From positions 6,961,747 through 7,025,746 of the forward strand of contig CM071570.1 of the NCBI GenBank assembly GCA_036426205.1: 64,000 nucleotides of DNA, in the 5' to 3' direction. Positions 30,599 to 42,859 of the stretch are shown here, in pieces. The notes under the pieces are model-generated. The model made no database searches and was not told the origin of the DNA. It saw only the letters and a list, made by a program, of their open reading frames with translations. This stretch comes from Ascaphus truei (Eukaryota; Chordata; Amphibia; Anura; Ascaphidae). A program made the position numbers and the translations under genes. Numbering within the stretch: the stretch's first letter is position 1; each line of letters starts with the position of its first letter.

Positions 30599-31773
30599 TG
30601 TAACGGGTATTCCCTGTGAATACAGATGCTAATGATGTACTGATGGTACTGATATTACCTGTATGGCTCACAGGAGCCTAAGCCTCCGCTCGGGGAGCCT
30701 GGGGTACATACATATAACAATCTCGTGGTGCAGCGCCTCCACCTGGGAGGGATCCCAACGGAGTGGGAGGAGGCCCTCACAGGAAACAATCACGATAAGC
30801 ACACGGGTGTAAAACAGGACTGGCTTTACTACACATATGCACATAACTTATACTCAATACAAATCACATTCAATGTTAGCACTGCAGTAGGATATAACGT
30901 AACCCCCACTCCCACCACCGTGTACCCCCACACCGTGTCCACAGTATAACCCCCCTTGTCCCATGGTCAGCACTATGTGCGAGTACTCGTGTGGTGCACA
31001 TGCTTAACGATACCTGCCCAGTGTGACGGCACCTGGGCGTTCAACGGATCTTCGCAAAGGATCCGACGACTTCTTGGCGACGTCCGGTTCCTCCGGTGAC
31101 ATGAACGGTCAGTGCTGTCCACCCTTGGTACAGTTCCGCTCTCTCTGCGGAGTAGGCTTGATCCCAAGCCTCTGGATGGGAAGCGCAGCATCCGCTGTGT
31201 CCCTAACTAGCACTGTAATTGTAAGGGGCAGGGTCCCTAACCTGGGGCCTGTCCCTGAAGCAATACAAACTACTGGGTGGCTCAGGGCTAACTGGGGCCT
31301 AGGGGGCTGCTGGCCTAGTGCAGTGAGTCACTGACCCCCCACCCTCACCTCCTTCCCCTAGCCTCTCCTGGTGCCGACTGGCGTTCTCCTCTAGCGCGCA
31401 AAATGTATCCTTTCCTGAGCCGGGAGATACTGTAGCCCTATTGGCTCCCTGGGGTCATGTGGGGTGCTCCTGAGGCTCATGGGATTTGTAGTCCCTGCTA
31501 TAGCCTCCTGTGATTTGCTGCCCTTCCGCGTGCATGTACTGCGCATGCGCGAACTAACAGGGGCCTCCTGTCGCATCTTTGCCCTGCGCATGCGCGAGAA
31601 CTGAACATGGCGGCGCCCTGTGCTGTCGGGCCGCCGCAGGACCTCCGGAGCACCGGAGCGCTCCCTGCTCGGCCCCCACTCTCCAGAAACTCCGGCGGGT
31701 CTGCCGCTTGGCTTCGGCAGCGGAAGTAACGAGGGGGGGAGGGGGTAGCAGAGCAGAGGGGGACCTGGCTACA
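30599..31773 (+). mobile_element. LTR-like repeat, copy 2
   Basis: It starts TGTAACGGGTATTCC (identical to the start of copy 4) and ends GGACCTGGCTACA (identical to the end of copy 1). It is 1.18 kb, with a GC-rich second half containing GCGCATGCGCGA twice and ACATGGCGGCG. No target-site duplication is evident. No genes. Confidence 0.75.
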
Positions 31774-32583
31774 TCTGTATGATGCTGAGAGCAAGTTTAT
31801 GTAAGCCACAACACAGTTACTATCATTCTGGCTGCATGATGAACAGCACAACCTGGAACACCTTTAGCAGAAAAGTAAAATGTATGCTTCATGAAATATT
31901 ACTTTAATCATACAGTATGTCTAAACACACGATGGTGATGTTTAAGTAGAGGTGAATATGGAAAAGGATAATAGAATCAGAGAATCATACAGTATTACCA
32001 GTGGAGCCAAAAGATAGGCCATCAATAAAATCCTACAGGTGACCTAAGGTTAGTTTCAAGCTGTGCTCAATTCCTACACAGCAATAAAATCCATGTAGAA
32101 AAAAGCAATGGTACTTTATTGTATCTTTTAAATAAATGTGACATTCAGATGGTGCTGCTTTTAGGGCTCTAGGGACACCAAAACAAAACAAAACAAATTA
32201 ATTAAAGTCAAAGCCGTTTTCTTTTTCCAGCCTTTGTAATGCTCCAGAACACAGGCCTTAAATTGTTTTTATTCCGTGGCGCTAGCATGTGTTTAAAGAT
32301 AAAAGCTATGTAACTACTGCATATTTGCATAACAAAGATTATCCATATCCACTCATTTTCTAGCACCCCTTCCTCTGGGTTACTTTTTTTTTATCCAATT
32401 AGGCAAATTCAATTCCCCAGTTAATCACTTTCAAAACTTTTTTGGTGACAAATGTATTTGTAGATTCTACAATTCTACTATTGCGGCTACCTGCTCCTTC
32501 ATTGAACACCAAACAACAATGCTATTTTTCTTAAATGTATATAACTGTAACTTGTGAGTAATCTTTTAAGTTTTATTCTAATT
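31774..32583. other. No gene recognised
   Basis: AT-rich sequence, nothing recognised. Confidence 0.4.
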
Positions 32584-32818
32584 TCAGGAGACACACTGGT
32601 TGCTTACAATCGGTTAGAAAGGGGCAGCACACAAGGAAGGCTTATGATAAAAGATAACATTTACTGCCTCAAATCATGAAGAACAGAATCATGAACAAAT
32701 CAGGAATAACAGAAGCCAAGTATCCCTACTGCTACAGCATGATATTCCAGAGTGCTTTTTATTACTTCCTGTTCTTGTACCAACACTTCCCTCTGGAAAA
32801 CAAACCACCAAGCTGGGT
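32584..32818 (+). repeat. Dispersed repeat, copy 2 (partner at 26126-26365)
   Basis: Direct repeat of 26126-26365 with moderate divergence; the shared words are listed there. Confidence 0.75.
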
Positions 32819-33480
32819 CATTAGCTAATATAATGTGGCTGTGTAGGGATGCATTTCTCGGTAGTCATAATTTGTTTATCACACAAAGAAAATATGTGCA
32901 CTAAATAAAATGAATTCATTCCCTCCTTTGTAAAGAAAAGGGTAAATATTACGTGTTAACCATGTGCTTACAGCGCATTACCAGCTTCCATTTCTCCCAC
33001 TGGCAGGGCATTGTATGGACTTACTGTATGTCTGTTGCAACTCTAGCAAGTAGAGATCTAGCAAGTAGAGTGGAGTGAGACATTTGTGCAAGTTCACAAA
33101 CTTGGTTAGTTACCAATATGGCTTGTGAGAAAGTCCATATGAAACTTCACCAAGAACTATCAATAATGAATTTATTAAATAGAAAGCACCTGTACACCAG
33201 GTATCATCATATTTTGTGATATAGTATCTATAAAAGAAATCAACAGCGCATAAACACATTCACTTGAATTAGATGTAACACCTCTATCTTTCCCGGTGGC
33301 AGGAGATAGGATGTACATGGGAGATTGGTATAATTTGAGTTATGTAATGGTTACAGTCTCTAATAGTCTTTTATAATCTCTATATACTCCCCCTGGCAGG
33401 ATTTAGACATGTTCACAGAGTGTTAGCTCAGTGGGTAGACCTATTACACAGGACACATCCTCCTAAACCAAGAAGGAGCC
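32819..33480. other. No gene recognised
   Basis: AT-rich. A short tRNA A-box-like word (TAGCTCAGTGGGTAGA, 33424-33439) occurs without a matching B box. Confidence 0.4.
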
Positions 33481-33700
33481 GGCACTCAGAGGTCTTCACA
33501 CAAAAAAAAGGAATTTTAAACCACACAGATCGACATTTTAGTCAGACACACTGACCTTTGTCAGGATGGGTGCTGTGCATACAACGCTCCTTATATCTGT
33601 GACTAAAGTTAACTGTTCCACATGATACAGGTGAAAGGGGCGTGACTAATTACCGCCCATAAAAAGTGACATCATCAAGTTTCATGGGTGCATCTAAGAT
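33481..33700 (-). mobile_element. Penelope-like element terminal repeat remnant
   Basis: On the minus strand a GATATAAGG TATA-like word is followed by GCGTTGTA, then a hammerhead-like motif (33569-33521), then sequence running to TCTGAGTGCCGGCTCC. The arrangement matches the PLE terminus at 14692-14770. No coding part is attached. Confidence 0.55.
33521..33569 (-). ncRNA. Hammerhead ribozyme relic
   Basis: Minus strand: CTGACAAA core, stem II GGTCA and TGAC strands, then TAAAATGTC where GAAAC..GTC is expected, then GATC. It has the same CTGACAAAG variant as the 17.7-kb copy. Stem I pairing is partial and the GAAA has decayed. Confidence 0.55.
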
Positions 33701-34011
33701 CACACCAATAAACACAGTGATAAAGTTAACCCTAAACACCTTAACCCTGTAAGAGATACAGTAACTGATTGCAAGCTGTATAAATCATGAATACCATCAT
33801 AAGACTAGTATGCAAAGTTAGAGCTATGTCTCACATATTTTATCTTTCATTTATATGATTATACAATACATTCATTAATAAAAAATATTTTTAATGTAAT
33901 GTGGGCAGATGTCCCATTTCTTTTTCTGACACTGACTCTGAGCTTAAGAGGGGTCAGATTCCTGATGTGTGGACCTATAAGGGGGTTACATGATACTATA
34001 TATTAGTTAAT
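33701..34011. other. No gene recognised
   Basis: AT-rich, nothing recognised. Confidence 0.35.
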
Positions 34012-34488
34012 GATTATTATAGGCTAAAGGAGTAAAATTCCGGGCATTACTGAAATCTCTGTTCTCTGATTGGTCAGAATTCCGGGCATTATTCATTCAG
34101 TAATTCAATACTTTCTTTTCTCCCCTCACCTCTCTCTCTCTCTCTCTCTCCCCATCACCTCTCTCTCTCCCCCTCACTTCTCCCCGCTCACCTCTCTCCC
34201 CCCTCACCTCTTTCTTCCCCCCTCACCTCTCTCTTACCCCCTCACCTCTCCCCCCACCCACTACCACTTCTCTCTTCCCCCTCCTTCACTTCTCTCTTTC
34301 CCCCCTCCTACACCTCTCTCCCGCCTAAATCTCTCTCTCTCTCCCGCCCCTTAGCCCTCTCATCTTCTACTTTACTTCTTTTTCCTACAGAGGTATATAC
34401 ACTGATAATATCAATGACTACAAAAATGTATATTTTTTATGAAAAATTAAAAATAAAATAAAAATACGCCTACATTTAGCCTATAATA
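34012..34488. repeat. Inverted-repeat-bounded element containing pyrimidine tract
   Basis: GATTATTATAGGCTAAA (34012-34028) has its reverse complement TTTAGCCTATAATA at 34475-34488, so the segment could be a small TIR element. Inside is the CT-rich tract. The ORF across the tract encodes only Ser/Pro/Leu low complexity. Confidence 0.45.
34125..34370. repeat. CT-rich (polypyrimidine) low-complexity tract
   Basis: Alternating (CT)n and CCCCTCAC-type words with almost no purines for about 245 bases. Confidence 0.95.
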
Positions 34489-34489
34489 G

Positions 34490-34610
34490 TAATAATCCCC
34501 TCAGAACAGGGCATTGCTGGCCAATAATGCCATGGCTGGATTAAAGCTTTCAACTCTTCCAGCCAGTGCATTATTGGCGAGTAATGCCCTATTCTTTGGG
34601 GATTATTACT
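34490..34610. repeat. Hairpin (palindromic MITE candidate)
   Basis: The left arm 34490-34540 (TAATAATCCCC..TGGCTGGA) is the reverse complement of 34558-34610 with few mismatches, around a 17-base loop. It overlaps the right terminal repeat of the 34012-34488 unit. Confidence 0.7.
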
Positions 34611-35799
34611 TAAATAACGCTATGGTATATGTGATGCCTTAATATTCAAATATTCTATCGTAGACAGTAAGTACACTCATTGACATGTGAAGTGTAAATA
34701 TTTTAGTATTAAGTGTTGATGATTGATGTCTTCTTAATTTATAGTAACATTTACTGATATGTAATAGTATCAGTTGTAGTAAACACATATCTATTTTTAG
34801 GTTGTTGGTGCACTCCTATGTTGTGTCAGTGACATACTGTATGTGACATTTATGTAACAGTAAAGTACGGGACTTTTCAATAATAGTGTCTGTAAAAATG
34901 TGACATGTTACATAGTAGTTGCTTACTTGGTGGAGAGCACTTGAGAGATCGAGAAGCGAGTGTTTGTTGATGCCAGGATGGACCTGCAAGAAGTGATAAA
35001 AATGTAATTAATTAAAAGTTTGAATGGTATATGTGATGATGCAACATATTTACATATACATGTACATAATTGATATTCAGTTTCTCATATCATTCACATG
35101 TACTTATCTGTCTCTTTATCTGGCATTGCTCCATCAGTGTCTCTAATTTCAGGTATGCCAACAATTATTTCTCAAACCTCCCAAGAGCAATGACAACATG
35201 TATGAAGTAATTAAGGCTTTCTATAGTGTGCAGCCTAATAAATTATCGCGATTTTTCACTACCATGTTAGAGCATTTCCGCAAGATCAGTGCCATTTTGA
35301 CGGCAATGCGATCGTTACATAAAGAAAATAGTAGCAAAGAACAACTATTCCTAAATACTTACTTATATTTGCGATATGAACGCACGTCTTAAATATTTTT
35401 AGAGGTGCTGCGAACCTCAATAATCAGATTCAATACAGATTTTCAATCTCTTATAAATTTGACTTCAGTCCCCATCAGCTATCCTTGATATGCAAGGTCT
35501 TTTATTCTCCCCCACATCGGACTTTAATTTGTTCGAGTGTGTTAAGAACCTCAATCTTTACAATGGGATTGCTAGTACATGCATTCCATACCGAGTGATT
35601 TAATAGTACTGTGGACACTTTGAATAAGGCTGACAAGCAACATCTGAAATGATCTGATCTCTCTCCTCGAACAAAAACAAACCAAGGATAACAATACACA
35701 GATACCAGGGCCTTTTACAGACCTAAGAAATAAAAGTCACTTTACTCTGCCCTTGACACTCTAAATAGATCTCTTTGCTACATGTGTTACAAAAGATCT
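34611..35799. other. No confident gene; one short uncharacterised ORF
   Basis: A 64-codon plus-strand ORF at 35198-35392 (MYEVIKAFYSVQ..) has protein-like composition, but no homology I recognise and no splice context I can defend. The rest is AT-rich. Confidence 0.3.
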
Positions 35800-36400
35800 A
35801 GAAGCACAGTCTTCTGTTCCAAATCAATAGACAATTTGACGAAATGAGAGAAAAGGTTTAAAAGAACTAATGACAAACACTGAACTTCCCATCAAGCCAT
35901 CTGCTCAAGTAGGCCGACATTGTCATCCTCTTTACTGATGACTATGTCACTGAAAATAAAAGATTGCTAGGCGATACCCATAGTTATCATGTTCTTGAAC
36001 ACAGCCGAACGTTAATTTATAATAAATAACTGACTGACATTCTACAGAGAACAACAGACCAGGTTCTAATAAGTAGACACAAATTTGTGTTCATGGTACC
36101 AAGATCATCAACTGTGGCTATGCTTTATAGCCTTCCTAAAATGCGTAAGATTCAAGACCATTCTCCATTTTGACCAATTAGTTTGGGTAACAATAACCTT
36201 TCTCAACACAGCAGTGTATATGTTGACAAAAATTCTTCACCATTTGCAGACCCAGCAATGGAATTGCATCTAAAAAAATACTTTCTCGCATAGTTTGGAC
36301 ACGCGAGAAGGGCTTTTAGAATACGGTGACCTGCATACTCGAACAAAAATGTCTCTTTCTGCGTGGATATGCACTTCCCGCAGCTACTAGAATAGGCCCC
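35800..36400 (+). pseudogene. Eroded Penelope-like reverse transcriptase fragment
   Basis: Across several frames the plus strand reads ELPIKPS, then DIVILFTDDYVTENKRLLGDTHSY, then LYSLPKMRKIQDHSP, PISLGNNNLSQHSSVYVDK. These follow the PLE order IKPADKGG-IVI..DY..E..RLL-DT-SY, then FY-LPK-HK, then PGRPIVSG..S..S.YID. Multiple stops and frameshifts are present. It looks much older than the other PLE copies. Confidence 0.68.
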
Positions 36401-36720
36401 TGAGTCTATAATGCATTCCTAGAATACTACTTTTATAATCAAGAGATACGTTAGTAATCAAATATCATTTTGGAAACTTGGTACAATTACAAAAATCCAT
36501 GTAATACTTTACCTACAAGATGCAATACAGTATATATGTATACATATATGACACAGAAAGTCACAAAACATGTACTTAAATAAATGTGAGAGAAATGTGT
36601 CATTGTCGTGTGTATCATTGAGATCTATTCCGCACATTGTCACTTCCTATTGTCATTACCAGACATGTTAGTCCCTCTGCAATGCTGAGAGATTCAGACT
36701 ACTTTACAGTACTTAAGCTG

Positions 36721-36752
<32 letters not shown>

Positions 36753-39700
36753 AATACTTCACTTTAATGAAGGAACATGATTATTTTATAGTCCACTTAT
36801 GCTGAATTTCCCTAGAAATAATTACAACTATTGATCCAAAGTCACTCAAGTTCCTTTATTATGCTTTGGAAGTCTTCTAAGATTGGGATTTAATCGGCAT
36901 TAAGACAGCGCAATATGGCTGAGTGGTTGTTTGAATAACTGATCAATGAGGTTTCATTAACCTCCTGCCAATACACCTGCCTAACAAATAAATAAAAATC
37001 CCCTAGCATTGTAGGTGACACTTTGACAAAATTGACTTTGTTATGTTTTCGAAGGGTCAACATGGAAAGCAAAATGTATTACTCAGGGGAAGCCACAGCT
37101 GGTCCTGGAACTTTCAAAAGGTCATAACAAATTGTCTCAAGTGCTGCATGTTATTTAGCAAACGTCTCTTGCTATACATTATCACAGGGCACTATGTAAC
37201 TTTTGCAATGCAGACACCAGAACAAAATGAGACCTGTGTTGTTAATGTAAAAAAACTTACAATATGCCAATGTAATAAGTTGCTCTAAGTGTGTTATTTT
37301 ATTTGCTATGTAATTACTTTACCTTTTAGTTATAATGCATTTTTCTTGTAAAAACTGCACCTGGACTAGACCAAGGTTTTAATATAAATCTAGCATCCCT
37401 GTTGGTACTAAAGGGGCTAACCTTCCCTACCATATACTTCTGTGCCAGCCTTTATTCTAAAACATCTCGGGGGTGTTGTGGTTGCATGTCCTGAATTCCA
37501 CGCGCAATAAATGGTGCATCCCCCGTGCTCATGCTGCATTTGCCCCGCCCGGCACCCGAGGTTGAACTGCGGTTGATCGTTTAATTATAATGGTTCGGAT
37601 TTAATTAGGGGCAATTCTTCGCATATCCGTCAGGTGCAGATATTCATGAATTGTAATGAATTCTAATGTGTACACTGCTGTACATGTGCTACAGTAATGT
37701 GTCAACTTACAGGTGTTTAAAAAAAACCACAGTGGTCCATTGTGAATTGACCTTGGTACTGAAGAAGTTACTGTATTACTGTACTGTAGTACAATATTTC
37801 CCTTTGCAATAGAAATTCATGGGGAGGGGTTAGAAAGAGAGCTATAAATAGCAGGTTCCCCTGGTGAAGAACCAGGAATAAATTTGGTGTAAAATCAAGA
37901 TAAAACAATCCGTTACATGCCCTGATGTCAAGTCCAGCTAAAGCAGCAGAGTACTGACATAATGAGAGCATTGGGTCTATAGACAGAGTGAGGGCTGAGC
38001 GTTAGGAGTATACAGCCCTGTCCTTTTATTCTCTGAAGAATGTGCTTAGTCCCGCCCATGGTAAAGACTCTCTTGGATCACCACCCTAACATCTGAAGAT
38101 TGCGCCCCTGTTAGGAAGGATCATGGTGTATTGCAGTTAGAAGTTGGGGGGGGTTTTGGACTTTTTTTTTCCAATAAATACTGTTTTATTAATAAAAAGT
38201 TCCTTCCTACCCAGTCCTGCTCTTAGACACGCCTAATACTGCTAGTTCAGGAAAGGACTTTATATTCACATTCAGCTGCTCTAGCTCCAGTGTCAGCAGC
38301 CAATTTGCAGCTGGTTTTTAGACCTTAGAAATACTACCACAACCAGCAGGGTATTGCATAATCAATTAAGAATACACATGAATGATTTATTTTGCCCCTA
38401 CAATTTTAGTTAGCATCAAGCTTTTATCCACAGGTCCTAAATCCTTCACCGATTAAAGCTGTTAGTTGTGACGCAAGGAGGAAAGTAAAGTCTATTGCAT
38501 CGCTTATGTCAGTTAACATATATTCAAATTACTCTTCTAGGGTCATTTACAAACCAAAAAGTGGTGCTTCTAGCACAACCTGGCAACATGTCTAATGTTT
38601 TGCCTTTGATTTGTCACACAAAAATGTCTTGATCTTGATGACACTGCTTCCTCGTTGTATACCAATGTCCCAAAACAGGTGTGTTTTTTTGGAGATTTTC
38701 ATATTTTCGTACAGGAATATAACATTAATTAAAATGTGTAAGAAGATGCTAGTTATTAAGCATTTTCAGTCTAGTGCTACTGTTTGGTCCATGAACAACC
38801 TGCAATTACGAAACTGTGATGGTACTGGTGCTGTAACTACTATTCTGAATGCAGTCGCTTGTTTTAACCAGTTCACTGTCCCCTTCTCACCCTTGCACTG
38901 TGCAATGTGTGGAAGGGCGAGGGATAAACTCACTTCATGGACAGCTCTAGCCTGGATGCGCTTTTACATAAGCCAAGTTTCCCAGTGTTCACAAGCAAGG
39001 TTGCATCCCTGCTGTAGACTAAAGAACATTTTTTATTACTTTATTATAATCATATAATATCTTTTGTTTAAAGTAGGTTAAATCACTTAGAGGGATATGC
39101 ATGAAAGCACCATATCTAAAGTTGTATAATCCTGTATTCCCAGCTATTTAAGTGAAGACAGTTAATATTCCATGATAGCTATCTCACTTCTATGAATCTC
39201 CTTCTTGTCAGTATAATTAATAAAAAAAATAGAGATACCAAAAAATAGAGATGAACAAAAATACAGTAGAATTAAAGTACTACTAACCCCTTATTTTATT
39301 TCCCATGATTTTGTGTGTGCAGAATTGAAACCAGGAGGTCTCCAGGAGGGGAACAGCACACGTGTTTAGCACCGGAGGCCCGCCCTGTCCCTGAGATATG
39401 TATCTTTTCATGTGCCAATGATTCTAGTACCTTCTGGGAAATCAAATAAAAGCTGCTATCCAAGCTTTAAATCTCATGGGCCGATAGAAAGTGGCAAAGT
39501 TATCATAAGATGACATTGCAGCTTTATATGGGTGATTCTAGCAGCTGCATCGGTGCATAGAAAAGTAAATATCTTGGCCACATGAGGGTCCCCAGAGCTC
39601 GAAATAGCAATGTCCTGCTCCGCTGGATCCATAGCTTCCAATCCCGGAAAAATAAGAAATTCCCCAAATGGTAGGATTACTGCTTTAAAGAGTACAAAAA

Positions 39701-40583
39701 ATGGATCGTCCATTGTGGTAAGGAAAAAGATAATCAGACATTAGAACAAACTTGCTTTAGTTGAAGATTCCAACCTTCAACGTTTTGATGTTATATTTTA
39801 TTTCTGAAATCACAAGCAAACATACGTTTACAGCCATGCTGTAAATAAAATCACGGCATGAGTAGGTTTAACACAACTTTTCTAGGGGTGCTGAAGGAAT
39901 AATATTTGAATGTTCCACTTGTCGCTGCAGTTCATCCGCACAATAAAACTACAAATCACAGTAGGTATGGATGGTTTATTATGGAAATACAGCTTAATTG
40001 TGATCCAGCTAATTTGCAGCATGTCATTTAAATTCCAGCAGCGGGCTGCCAAGTACATTGAAAAGCATCACTGTTTTAATTTGTTAATAAGAATGTAATT
40101 AAATATTTAGAATTATCCTCCTACAATTAGATGCAGACATGACAAATACATCTTACCATATAAAAATGGGTAAATCTTAATTAGCAGTCTTTATACTATC
40201 ACAGCTTAATTGACTGGCAACTGTTTCCCTCCGATGCAAATCAAATTCTTACTTAAGGCCCGTTATTGAAGGTGCAATTGCATATTTTGTCATTTAGTCA
40301 AATGACTTCATATTTCATGTGCTAAATACTGTAGTTGTGAGGAGCCATGCTGAATTCAATTGAATCTGGTTAGTATTACTGTATATGTACCTAGCTTTGA
40401 TACATACTGTATTTTCTGTGTGTTATCATGTAAACAAATAGAAAGCTTTTGGGTTCTGGCCTATACTAAATGATATTATTGACCATATTAACTCTGAATA
40501 GAACTAACACATGCGTGCATTATGCGTAGAATATAAGCCATACCTTTGTTTCAATGGAGCACCAGTTACCGCAGCTTTATTAT
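36401..40583. other. No gene recognised; AT-rich intergenic DNA
   Basis: Apart from a CA microsatellite (36720-36753) nothing is recognised. The words SSLYTNVP encoded near 38645-38670 resemble the next PLE RT motif but are too short to call. Other ORFs are short and featureless. Confidence 0.4.
36720..36753. repeat. (CA)n microsatellite
   Basis: About 16 CA units interrupted once by AA. Confidence 0.95.
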
Positions 40584-41556
40584 TGTAGCCAGGTCCGCCT
40601 TACCTCCAATGCGAATGGTTGCGGAGGCGTGCCAGTGCATGGAACATTGCGGTGGGAGGCTGCGGCTGATAGATGGGGCAACAGGGTCGCCGATGTCCCG
40701 CGGCGGATGGAGGGACAGGGCGCTGCCATCTTTGATGGCCGCGCATGTGCAAAGGCAATCCGTGCATGTGCAGAGGAGCCCTGATGTCCGGGCGCCAATT
40801 ATGGAGCTCTCGCATGTGCAGAGGCTTCTCAGTAGGGGTAGCCATCTTAGAAAGTACTCTGCAGGGGAACGACATCTCCCAGGAGCCTTTGGGATGGCCC
40901 GATTATGAGACGGGCACAGCAAATAGGGCTGCTGTATTCACGAGTCCCAGGGAGTACAGTTTGGCATGAAGCAGGTCCACGCCAGTCAGAGCAGGGATAC
41001 AGAGAGGTAAGGTAGTGTCTGGGTGCAGGTGGCTCCCAGACTAGGCCAGATACCCCCCTTAGGCCCCGACGCACACCAGATTGTGGCTGCTACAGGGAAA
41101 GCCCATAGCTAGGGACATTTCCTGAAGCACCCGGGCAGGTACCACACAAAGTGCACCAACAATTCACGGGATAGCGCTATTCAATACACTTTTGGGTGAC
41201 CCTGGAATTGGGGGGAAAGGACATCAGGGATATTGGTGCCAAGCACCCTATGTACTTTGGGGACACTCACTTGGTGTATTGAGGTTGTGTGTGGGCTATA
41301 TACTGGGGGGTACAGATTGCGTATTGTGGTTCAGTAAAACCTGTTACTATATATCATGTGTGAATTTACTATTTCATTCCTATGAGGGGCTTATCCCGCT
41401 ATGCTGGGATCCCTCTCAGGTGGAGGCGCTGCACCGAGGCGACCAAGGAACACCCTACACTCCCAGAGGCGGAGGCTCAGACCTTCTGGTAGCCAAAAAT
41501 GTAACAGCAGTACTGGTGGTTCCTTTTTGTGCGGGGAAAAGGGGCTATACTATAAT
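40584..41556 (-). mobile_element. LTR-like repeat, copy 3
   Basis: The plus strand begins TGTAGCCAGGTCC, the complement of the GGACCTGGCTACA end of copies 1 and 2. Near the other end the minus strand contains GGTGCAGCGCCTCCACCTG and GAGGGATCCCAGC as in copy 2. The GC-rich half has GCCATCTTTGATGG and CGCATGTGCA words. The outer boundary near 41556 is approximate. No genes. Confidence 0.68.
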
Positions 41557-42639
41557 GTTAGCACTAATGCAGTACTTTTATGTTAACGGGTGCAATAATG
41601 TCTGCTACTGTAAGTCTGTTTATAATTGAATGTATATAAAGGTATTATTTATGAAGTACTAAAGGAACTCATTCAAATAGAGTTTAGTTTTATATAAATA
41701 CATACAAACATGTATATTATATCTACTACTAAATATTTAATCTCATTTTATATCAAACATTGATTAGTAAAAATGCTCTACAAAGGTTGCTGCTTAAGTA
41801 TTAGCTAAAGCAAGTACAAGGATTGTTGTGCCCCCAGAGACTTATTTTTCTATTCAATGCTTTCCCTTACAGAAGATCTAAATTAAAGTAGTACTCCAAA
41901 AGCACACACAAACTACATAAGAGTAGTTTGGGGACCCACATGTTCAAAATTTGTATAGTACATCAAACTGTAGTTCACATATCACTGTAAAGTATAAAAA
42001 ATTATATTTATCAAGCTCCCAAACGTACCGTATTAATAAATTGATGCCTTTTGTAGTCAATATTAAAATGTTTGGTCAGCAATATTGGGAAGAAATCTTT
42101 CATCCTGTCTCAGTTGGATTTGCTAATGTACCCAATGATTATTTAGTTAAATTCTCACAACTGTGTAATTTGAGTGCAGGCTATTGTGTGATATCCAAAG
42201 TCCCAAATGCATAATCCACATTTGTGTGAGAATATTTATGAAATTCCAACATATTCAACAACATTTTCGAAAACATTTTCATGAATGTTGGTGTCAATTG
42301 TCACATATCTGTGACTTTTAACCAGATGTGTGACGAGAATTTATAAAATTGCTACACGTGCTGAAATTTTTACCATCCTATCTATTAGGTGACTTTATGA
42401 TAATGACTGATGAATAGCAAATAAAACTTACGCTACAGTATATTGAGCCAAATTTTGTATAATTTATAGCGAATAAAAATACCACTTGCGTGTTACATTT
42501 GCATGTCTCCAAAAGGTCTCCAACCCTGTCTTTCCCCATTATCGTTTAGCAAATAATGTTTCCAATGCAGCAAGATTTTCTGGGTAATCACATGCAAATG
42601 AGCACTCACAGTGAGTCACTCTTACTTATTATCCAGTGT
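41557..42639. other. No gene recognised; AT-rich
   Basis: Nothing recognised. Confidence 0.4.
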
Positions 42640-42859
42640 AACATGGCTCCCTATAAGCTTATTGTTACTGTAGGCCAGGTCCTTTAACACATTTATATTT
42701 GTGGGATTATTCAATAGGCAAAACAAGGCAGTGAAATAAAATGGGGTTTATTTGGATAAAACCTCGGAAATACAATAAAACAAAATACAGAAATACACAC
42801 ATTTACTGGGGTCTGGGGTATGTGATCTAGCCTTTTTTAGGTGCAGGCGCCCGCTTTAT

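Noticed and set aside
33424..33439. tRNA A-box-like word TAGCTCAGTGGGTAGA
   Set aside because: No B box or cloverleaf follows, so neither a tRNA gene nor a tRNA-SINE head can be supported.
34070..34354. Ser/Pro/Leu-rich ORF
   Set aside because: Translation of the polypyrimidine tract.
35198..35392. 64-codon ORF MYEVIKAFYSVQ...
   Set aside because: Looks protein-like but matches nothing I know; too short to call a gene or exon.
38611..39057. 148-codon ORF and an overlapping frame encoding SSLYTNVP, like a PLE RT motif
   Set aside because: Only about eight residues match and the surrounding frames show no further PLE motifs.
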